In this document: positions 54,130 to 64,000 of the stretch, piece by piece
Position numbering within the stretch: the stretch's first letter is position 1
How the letters are laid out: each line of letters starts with the position of its first letter
NCBI RefSeq assembly: GCF_900186955.1
Contig: NZ_LT906438.1
Span: forward strand, 1,798,001-1,862,000
Reading direction: 5' to 3'
DNA length: 64,000 nucleotides
Source: Bacillus pumilus
GTDB taxonomy: Bacteria; Bacillota; Bacilli; Bacillales; Bacillaceae
Made by a program: the position numbers and the translations under genes
Notes under the pieces: generated by a model
The model's database searches: none
What the model was told of the DNA's origin: nothing
What the model saw: only the letters and a program-made list of their open reading frames with translations

Positions 54130-54360
54130 CTAATCTTCGTCCTTTACATCTATATCTTCAGGAATCGGTTCATTTAAAATCTCTTGGACGAGCTCTTTGT
54201 ATTGTTCAAGCTGCTTCATATGCGTTTGAAACTGTCCTTGATAAATGAGATATGATTCTCCGTCAAATACAAAGCGGATCTTTTTTTGCTGAATTAATTT
54301 CTCAATATACGCCTCTGATACTTCTAAGTATTCAGCTGTTTCTTCGATTGTTAAATACAT
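54130..54360 (-). CDS. Small excisionase/MerR-type HTH protein
   Basis: A 76-residue protein. MYLTIEETAEYLEVSEAYIE KLI is an excisionase-like winged HTH, with the wing at KIRFVFDGESYLIY; an acidic tail (EDIDVKDED) follows. No phage genes are nearby, so a host regulatory or partner role is more likely than excision. ATG at 54360 follows GGTGGTG; an upstream Met adds 11 unconserved residues. It is the first gene of a pair with the Cys4 protein. Confidence 0.75.
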   Translation of the reverse strand: MYLTIEETAEYLEVSEAYIEKLIQQKKIRFVFDGESYLIYQGQFQTHMKQLEQYKELVQEILNEPIPEDIDVKDED

Positions 54361-54650
54361 GTTTATGCACCACCCGTTCGTTTCATCTAACAAATTATAT
54401 CATGATCTGTTGAAAAAAACGGAAGCCGCCTGTTCATATTTTCTTTCCTGATATCATGATAACAAGTGTTCAGCAAGTAGATCGTCTAGGTGCGAGCAAA
54501 TATGGTATGATAAAGTTTGCTTGATGGGCGTTTTTCGGTTTGACCTTCAGAGAGGTAAGCGGAAAGCAGACTCATGAGAAAAGTAAAACAAGCATAGGCT
54601 TTTAAAAGGATGCTTGAAGAAAATTCGTATTTAAAGGCAGAGTGAAATGA
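54361..54650. other. Intergenic region between the HTH gene and yngC
   Basis: No gene or clear structured RNA was seen. A TATGAT at 54508-54513 on the plus strand could be a -10 for yngC, but no good -35 accompanies it. Confidence 0.4.
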
Positions 54651-55253
54651 ATGGGAACCTTGTTTAATGAAATTTTAACTTGGCTGACAAGCCTTGGTTA
54701 TGTAGGTGTAGCACTAGGTCTGATGATTGAAATCATTCCGAGTGAAATTGTTCTTGCTTATGGCGGATATATGGTGTCGACAGGAACAATCGGTTTTGTT
54801 GGAGCTGTTATCGCTGGCGTCATCGGAGGTACGCTCGCACAGTGTTTTATATACTGGATCGGTCTTTATGGCGGAAGACCTTTTTTAACAAAGTACGGAA
54901 AATACTTATTCATCCATGAGCATCATATCGCCACTGCAGAGCGCTGGTTTGATCGATATGGTACCGGTGTAGTGTTTACAGCACGCTTTATTCCTGTTGT
55001 GCGCCATGCCATCTCCATTCCAGCGGGTATTGCCAAAATGCCTTTTTTGAAATTTGTTCTCTTGACGGGATTAGCTGCCATCCCTTGGTCTATCTTGTTT
55101 ATTTATCTTGGCATGCAGCTCGGGACAAAATGGGATCACATTCAAAGTGTTGCTCACGCTTATACAACCCCTATTATGGCCATTGCGATCGGCCTGATCG
55201 TTCTCTATTTCGTCTTTAAAAAAATTCGTACGAACCGAAAAAGGACAATCTAA
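54651..55253 (+). CDS. yngC: DedA-family membrane protein YngC
   Basis: A 200-residue DedA/SNARE-associated membrane protein. It has the family loop GGTLAQCFIYWIGLYGGRPF and the conserved Arg-rich segment FDRYGTGVVFTARFIPVVRH followed by ISIPAGIAKMP. About four to five membrane segments. DedA proteins act as lipid scramblases or flippases (undecaprenyl phosphate, phosphatidylethanolamine) and support proton-motive force. It stands alone before a bidirectional terminator. Confidence 0.88.
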   Translation: MGTLFNEILTWLTSLGYVGVALGLMIEIIPSEIVLAYGGYMVSTGTIGFVGAVIAGVIGGTLAQCFIYWIGLYGGRPFLTKYGKYLFIHEHHIATAERWFDRYGTGVVFTARFIPVVRHAISIPAGIAKMPFLKFVLLTGLAAIPWSILFIYLGMQLGTKWDHIQSVAHAYTTPIMAIAIGLIVLYFVFKKIRTNRKRTI

Positions 55254-55255
55254 TG

Positions 55256-55293
55256 AAAAACGCCTGACACTGATCTAGTGAAAGGCGTTTTTT
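55256..55293. terminator. Bidirectional terminator between yngC and the HemD-like gene
   Basis: AAAAACGCCT pairs with AGGCGTTTTT across a 16-base loop; T runs are present on both strands. Confidence 0.85.
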
Positions 55294-56115
55294 CTATGAG
55301 TGTAAGGATTGTTTTTTCATATATTGGGATAATTCCATAATCATTGCACCCATTCTCTCAAGTGACGGGGCAAGAAGCCGGTCAATTCCCTCTTCTTTTA
55401 AAGCTTCAGCTGTGACTTTTCCAACAGCTACTGCCAGTACGTGATGCTCAAATAGCGCTTGGAGTTCTTCTTTTCTTTCCCATTTTGCCGCTAGTGTGAA
55501 AAAGGCGTGCACCTGAACAGCGGTTGTAAAACAGACGGCGTGGACTTTTCCATCTTTCATTTCTTGAAGTAATGTTTCTGCAGCTTCTGGTTCAGGTGGT
55601 GTGTGCTGATAAGGTAAAAGCTGCAATACATCTGCCCCTTTGTCATGTAAAAACTTCATGAGAGCCGGAGCGTTTTCTCCGTGCAGCTGCACCATGACAC
55701 GTTTGTCTTGAAACTCTTTGCCTTCAAGCTTTGAGATTAGGTCACGCACCGTTCCATCTTCATCAGACACGTCTGGCTGAATTCCGCGTTTTTTGAGTGC
55801 AGCATAGGTTTTGTATCCTCTTGAAGCAATCTGGGCATTTGATAGAATGTGCATAAATGCTTCCCCTAAATGAAGCTCTTCTGCACTCTCAATTAATGTA
55901 TCAGTCCCGATACCCGTTGTTAAAATCACCCAATCGGCGCCTTTTTTCACAAAGGTTTCAATGCCTGGCTTTAACTCCTCTTTGGCTAAAAATACGGTTC
56001 CTTGAAGAGAACGAATAACGGCTTGTCCCCCTTGTTTTTCGACAAGTGTACGCATTTCTTCTGTTTTTCTCGTTCCACAAATGGCAATCGTTTTTCCAGC
56101 TAAGCCTTTACTCAA
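55294..56115 (-). CDS. Uroporphyrinogen-III synthase-like protein (HemD family)
   Basis: A 273-residue two-lobed HemD-fold protein. Visible segments are KTIAICGTRKTEEMRTLVEK, DWVILTTGIGTDTLIESAEE, VMVQLHGENAPALMKFLHDK and VCFTTAVQVHAFFTLAA with VAVGKVTAEALKEEGI. HemD closes the tetrapyrrole ring. The usual Bacillus hemD lies in the hemAXCDBL operon, which is not here, so this is probably a paralogue with a different role, perhaps in siroheme or cobalamin side branches. Confidence 0.8.
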   Translation of the reverse strand: MSKGLAGKTIAICGTRKTEEMRTLVEKQGGQAVIRSLQGTVFLAKEELKPGIETFVKKGADWVILTTGIGTDTLIESAEELHLGEAFMHILSNAQIASRGYKTYAALKKRGIQPDVSDEDGTVRDLISKLEGKEFQDKRVMVQLHGENAPALMKFLHDKGADVLQLLPYQHTPPEPEAAETLLQEMKDGKVHAVCFTTAVQVHAFFTLAAKWERKEELQALFEHHVLAVAVGKVTAEALKEEGIDRLLAPSLERMGAMIMELSQYMKKQSLHS

Positions 56116-56201
56116 TTTTATCCCTCTTTTTCTATCACATTTGATATGTATTAAATATAGATTTATTTGGAAGACGTTGCAAGTGTCTACTAAAAAAGAG
56201 C

Positions 56202-56230
56202 TTGACGTTTCGGTGGAATTCGAGTATCTT
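56202..56230 (+). promoter_or_regulatory. Candidate SigA promoter of the acetate transporter gene
   Basis: TTGACG (56202-56207) and TATCTT (56225-56230) are separated by exactly 17 bases, 28 bases upstream of the ATG. Confidence 0.6.
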
Positions 56231-56258
56231 TTGTAAGTGCAAATTGTAGGAGGTCATT

Positions 56259-56879
56259 ATGGAAAAACAGAATGTTCAAGCTTATCGATTATCAATTGCA
56301 GACCCAACACCACTTGGTTTGTTTGGTTTAGCAATGGTGACGCTCGTTGCGTCCTCACAAAAACTAGGAATTACAGATGGCACTTCCCTTATTTTACCTT
56401 GGGCTATCTTCCTTGGAGGCATCGCGCAGCTGATCGCGTCCATACAAGATTCAAAGCACCACAATATTTTTGGAGCCACTGCCTTTGGCGCATTCGGTCT
56501 TTTTTGGATGGGCGTTGGAACGACTTGGCTCATTCAAGCGGGCGTTTTTGGGAAAACGCTTGCGGGAGCAGCAGATCCAAAACAACTAGGTTTTGCGTTT
56601 ATCGGGTATTTAATTTTCAGCTTGTTTATGACGATTGGTGCAATGGAAACACATAAAGTATTATTTTTGATTTTCGTCTTTATTGATTTCTTATTCCTTG
56701 GTCTTTCCCTAAGCTCATTTGGTGTGATGTACGACGTGACTCATACCATTGCCGGCATTGCAGAATTGATCATTTCCCTACTTTCATTTTATGGTTCAGC
56801 AGCAGTTGTGCTCAATACTCATTTTGGCCGTACTGTACTGCCAATTGGACAACCATTTCGTATTTTTACAAAAGCATAA
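56259..56879 (+). CDS. Acetate uptake transporter, SatP/YaaH (GPR1/FUN34) family
   Basis: A 206-residue membrane protein with six helices. The family signature near the N-terminus is ADPTPLGLFGLAMVTLV (a variant of NPxPLGL), and the second half has AMETHKVLFLIFVFID. Family members are acetate/succinate-proton symporters or channels. ATG follows TAGGAGG. It is a single-gene unit with its own promoter and terminator. Confidence 0.9.
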   Translation: MEKQNVQAYRLSIADPTPLGLFGLAMVTLVASSQKLGITDGTSLILPWAIFLGGIAQLIASIQDSKHHNIFGATAFGAFGLFWMGVGTTWLIQAGVFGKTLAGAADPKQLGFAFIGYLIFSLFMTIGAMETHKVLFLIFVFIDFLFLGLSLSSFGVMYDVTHTIAGIAELIISLLSFYGSAAVVLNTHFGRTVLPIGQPFRIFTKA

Positions 56880-56882
56880 GTA

Positions 56883-56913
56883 AAAAAAGAACTGCTTTGT
56901 GCAGTTCTTTTTT
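56883..56913. terminator. Bidirectional terminator
   Basis: A 13-bp stem, AAAAAAGAACTGC/GCAGTTCTTTTTT, with a five-base loop lies between converging genes. Confidence 0.92.
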
Positions 56914-56917
56914 ATGT

Positions 56918-57937
56918 TTATTTTTCTTGTGCTTCTTGGAAGATCTCGCCGATGATTTCATATGAACGCATTCTTTCTTGATGGTCAAACATATCCGAAT
57001 TAATCATCACTTCGTCTGCTTGAGTGGCTTCAATAAAGGCTTCCAATTCTTTTTTCACCTTTTCTTTATCCCCGATCATTGTCGAACTTAATTGTTCATC
57101 CACCATCGCTTTTTCATATGGACTCCAAAGGCCGTCCATACTGTCGACAGGCGCTTTGAGTTTTCCTGGAGTATTTCGAATGAGACTCAAAAACCGCTGA
57201 TAATGAGAGGTTGCCAAATATTCAGCTCGCTCTGTTTGATCTGCAGCAAAAGCTGTCACCCCCACCATGGCATAAGGCTCTTTTAACACATCAGAAGGTC
57301 TAAATGACTGTCTATACAACTCTAAAGCAGGAATTGTATTTTTAGGTGAAAAATGTGCGGCAAAGGCAAATGGCAATCCAAGTTCTCCTGCAAGTCTTGC
57401 GCTAAAACCGCTTGAACCAAGCAGCCAAATCGGGATGTTTAGACCCTCTCCCGGAACGGCTCTTACATGTTTTTTGACTTGTCCGGTTGGTTTAAAATAT
57501 TGCCGAAGTTCTTCTAGCTGCTCAGGGAAATCTTCTCCATTATGAAGATTACGTCTAAGCGCCCTTGCCGTTAACTGATCTGTCCCTGGTGCTCTGCCAA
57601 GACCTAAATCAATTCTCCCCGGATATAATGTCTCAAGTGTCCCAAATTGTTCAGCAATGACAAGTGAAGAGTGGTTTGGCAGCATAATTCCGCCAGATCC
57701 TACTCGAATTTTTTCGGTTCCGCCAGCAATATACCCAATTAAAACGGACGTTGCAGAACTCGCAACACCTTCCATATTATGGTGTTCTGCCAGCCAGTAT
57801 CTATGATAACCCCACTTCTCCGCCTTTTTTGCTAAATCCATACTATGTTCAAAAGATTCCTTAATGGTGCCGCCTTCTGTTACAGAGGATAAATTTAAAA
57901 CGGAATAAGCTGTGCGCTGTAAAACTGATTGACTCAT
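56918..57937 (-). CDS. Luciferase-like flavin-dependent monooxygenase
   Basis: A 339-residue TIM-barrel protein of the bacterial luciferase-like group. It has [20 protein letters not shown] near residue 40, [34 protein letters not shown] and [20 protein letters not shown]. Such proteins use reduced FMN to oxidise varied substrates; the substrate here is unknown. ATG at 57937 follows GGGG by nine bases; an upstream Met lacks a site. Divergent from the collagen-like gene. Confidence 0.87.
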   Translation of the reverse strand: MSQSVLQRTAYSVLNLSSVTEGGTIKESFEHSMDLAKKAEKWGYHRYWLAEHHNMEGVASSATSVLIGYIAGGTEKIRVGSGGIMLPNHSSLVIAEQFGTLETLYPGRIDLGLGRAPGTDQLTARALRRNLHNGEDFPEQLEELRQYFKPTGQVKKHVRAVPGEGLNIPIWLLGSSGFSARLAGELGLPFAFAAHFSPKNTIPALELYRQSFRPSDVLKEPYAMVGVTAFAADQTERAEYLATSHYQRFLSLIRNTPGKLKAPVDSMDGLWSPYEKAMVDEQLSSTMIGDKEKVKKELEAFIEATQADEVMINSDMFDHQERMRSYEIIGEIFQEAQEK

Positions 57938-58108
57938 AAATGATGTCCCCATTTCTGTCAAAAATCATACTAGTCCCATACTTTCAACACCATAACATAA
58001 AATCATCAAACATTTAAATGATTTGATTCGATGATTTTCGAAATGATGATTTTCTAGGTTTTACTTCCAATTTAAAAATTTGCTCATAGAATGAAATATC
58101 AATTTTAG

Positions 58109-62620
<4,512 letters not shown>

Positions 62621-62624
62621 ACAA

Positions 62625-62657
62625 AAAAAGAAAGGCTTTTTCAGCCTTTCTTTTTTA
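62625..62657. terminator. Bidirectional terminator after the collagen-like gene
   Basis: AAAAAAGAAAGGCT pairs with AGCCTTTCTTTTTT around a short loop; T runs on both strands. The converging acetyltransferase gene ends inside it. Confidence 0.9.
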
Positions 62658-63201
62658 TGTCTTCTACGACATTTATACATTGTTCAATATCATCAGATTG
62701 TAAGAGGTGAAAAATAGATTGGATGACGGTAAACTCTAAATTCCACCATTCTAATAACTGAAGTTTTTCGATTATTTCAGATGAAAATCGGTATTTCATG
62801 AGCTGCTGCGGATTTCCTGCGGCAATCGCATATGGGGGCACATCTTTTGTGATGACACTATTTGCACCAATCACTGCTCCGTTCCCTATACATACTCCTG
62901 ACATGATTGTTGCTCCATAACCAATCCAGACATCGTGTCCTATGTGGACATCTCCTTTTGACTTTGGATGTCCTTTAATGTGAGAAGCTTCCTTGAAAAT
63001 TTGATTAAACGGATACGTTGTGGCCCAATCTGTACGGTGTTCACCGCCAAGGAAAATTTTGACTTCGTTTGCGATGGAACAAAACTTTCCAATGTTTAAT
63101 GTTGTTCCTTCTCCCCACGTCAGCACTTGGAAATCTGGTCCGGCATAAGAAAAATCACCGATATTGTACGCGCTCAGTTCACTTCTTTGATTCAAATACA
63201 T
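62641..63201 (-). CDS. Hexapeptide-repeat O-acetyltransferase (CatB/XAT family)
   Basis: A 186-residue left-handed beta-helix acetyltransferase using acetyl-CoA. Hexapeptide turns are visible in IGKFCSIANEVKIFLGGEHR (with the family catalytic His in GGEHRTDW, near residue 55) and VHIGHDVWIGYGATIMSGVC, then IGNGAVIGANSVITKDVPPY and AAGNPQQLMKYRF. Acceptors in this family are antibiotics or sugars. It faces the collagen-like gene; modification of a surface sugar is possible but unproven. Confidence 0.88.
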   Translation of the reverse strand: MYLNQRSELSAYNIGDFSYAGPDFQVLTWGEGTTLNIGKFCSIANEVKIFLGGEHRTDWATTYPFNQIFKEASHIKGHPKSKGDVHIGHDVWIGYGATIMSGVCIGNGAVIGANSVITKDVPPYAIAAGNPQQLMKYRFSSEIIEKLQLLEWWNLEFTVIQSIFHLLQSDDIEQCINVVEDIKKKG

Positions 63202-63265
63202 AGAAGATCAGACCTCCTGAAAAGTGATAGATCTTCGTATGTATATGCTGCTTCACACTTTTACA

Positions 63266-64000
63266 TTATGACTGCACTAGCGCTACAATCTGTTTTTTCT
63301 TCCATACGAGCTGATAGTAGCCATATTGAAGGAGTAAGTTCACAAAGAAAGCCGCAGGATAGCCAATCCAGATGCCCTTGATGCCAAGGGTTGTGTAGTG
63401 CGATAGCACATAAGCGACTGGTACTTCTACAAGCCAAATGGAACAAATACTAAAGATCGTTGGCCATAGCACTGTTCCGCTTGCTCTCATCGTGGCTGCA
63501 ACAATTTGGGCTGTTCCAAAAATAAGATAGCTCCATAATGTAATGACAACTAAGCTATAGGCAATGTCAATCGTCTTAGAATCTGTTAAAAAGATAGATA
63601 AAATCTGCGGTGCGAAGAGATAAACAATGATAATAATGAATCCGCCTATGGCAAAATTGAGCCCTAGCCCGATTTTTATCACATCTTTCAATCGGTTGAT
63701 ATTCCCTGCGCCGATGAATTGTGCTGCAAAGATCGAGACCGCAATGCCAAGACTCACCGCCGGCATCTGCACATAGCTCACAACTTGATTAACAACACCA
63801 TAGGCAGCAGTCGCCTGTGATCCATAATCATTGACAAAGGAAATAACAGCAATTTCTGATAAAGAAATAAGGATCATATTAATGCTCGATGGAATGCTGA
63901 GCTTTAATAATGTTTTTAGTAGATCCCCTTTCATCAATAAATGCTTTCTAACCGATGCATCGATGCGAAGCGGGTGTTTTGTTTTATATAAGTAGATATG
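63266..64000 (-). CDS. MATE-family efflux transporter, C-terminal half (runs off right edge)
   Basis: About 244 codons are in the window and the frame stays open to base 64000, so the N-terminal half lies beyond. The sequence is the second six-helix bundle of a Na+/H+-driven multidrug antiporter: LLKLSIPSSINMILISLSEI, AAYGVVNQVVSYVQMPAVSL, AAQFIGAGNINRLKDVIKIG and VAATMRASGTVLWPTIFSI. An internal ATG near 63934 is not the start, because conserved sequence continues upstream of it. Confidence 0.9.
   Translation of the reverse strand, partial: HIYLYKTKHPLRIDASVRKHLLMKGDLLKTLLKLSIPSSINMILISLSEIAVISFVNDYGSQATAAYGVVNQVVSYVQMPAVSLGIAVSIFAAQFIGAGNINRLKDVIKIGLGLNFAIGGFIIIIVYLFAPQILSIFLTDSKTIDIAYSLVVITLWSYLIFGTAQIVAATMRASGTVLWPTIFSICSIWLVEVPVAYVLSHYTTLGIKGIWIGYPAAFFVNLLLQYGYYQLVWKKKQIVALVQS

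Noticed and set aside
56237..56656. A 139-codon frame overlapping the acetate transporter
   Set aside because: The overlapping frame at 56259-56879 has the family signature and ribosome site; this one is low-complexity Trp/Arg/His translation of the same DNA.
57991..57999. CATAACATA upstream of the collagen gene as a SigK -10
   Set aside because: It fits the -10 pattern, but no AC -35 element lies at the proper distance and it is over 110 bases upstream of the start.

Overview
The window reads as part of the chromosome of a spore-forming Bacillus of the B. subtilis/B. pumilus branch. The grounds are a yng-type gene block in B. subtilis order (yngE-F-G-HB-HA-I-J-K, with yngC further on), a GerA-type germinant receptor operon, a melREDCA-type operon, glcD/glcF, cysJI, strong AGGAGG-type ribosome sites with frequent TTG/GTG/CTG starts, and compact hairpin-T-run terminators. 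No rRNA, tRNA, CRISPR, insertion sequence or prophage was seen.

Layout. 1-1225: 5' part of mmsA, running off the left edge. 1562-7250: raffinose/melibiose operon melR-E-D-C-A, with melC split by a one-base homopolymer change. 7426-11777: a PTS operon (regulator, EIIB, EIIC, ribulose/allulose-phosphate epimerase) whose regulator is also split in a homopolymer. 11896-15306: a polymorphic-toxin locus made of an LXG-EndoU toxin, its likely immunity gene, an orphan toxin tip carrying a 109-bp duplicate of the toxin core, a second candidate immunity gene and a frameshifted CdiI-like remnant. 15600-17709: a MarR regulator divergent from a drug efflux pump over a perfect palindrome. 17749-22347: a D-tagatose-type PTS operon. 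22504-27189: a phospholipase D-like enzyme, two YdcZ transporters around a Crp-like regulator, and an aldehyde dehydrogenase. 27967-31543: cysJI. 31653-41255: isovalerate/leucine degradation operon (yng block plus an acetyl/acetoacetyl-CoA synthetase-like gene). 41398-45250: yngK, a tyrosine phosphatase, a DeoR regulator and an unknown gene. 45376-49336: glycolate oxidase genes with a CdaR-type regulator. 49410-53107: ger operon. 53120-57937: small orphan units (Cys4 protein, HTH protein, DedA, HemD-like, acetate transporter, flavin monooxygenase). 58121-62620: a ~1,500-residue collagen-like protein with an exact 898-bp internal duplication. 62641-64000: a hexapeptide acetyltransferase and the C-terminal half of a MATE pump.

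How the parts fit. Much of the window is peripheral carbon metabolism, each unit with its own regulator: MelR for alpha-galactosides, a PRD regulator for an unidentified sugar, an RpiR protein for tagatose, a CdaR protein for glycolate. cre-like sites lie near three of these units. The yng block can carry isovaleryl-CoA through to acetyl-CoA and acetoacetate. The accessory material most worth a second look is the toxin locus, the giant collagen-like protein, and the PTS operon whose only EIIA is fused to its regulator.

Caution: at least three genes are broken by single-base differences in short A/T runs and a fourth may be. That pattern can mean sequencing error, real decay or slippage, and the sequence alone cannot decide.
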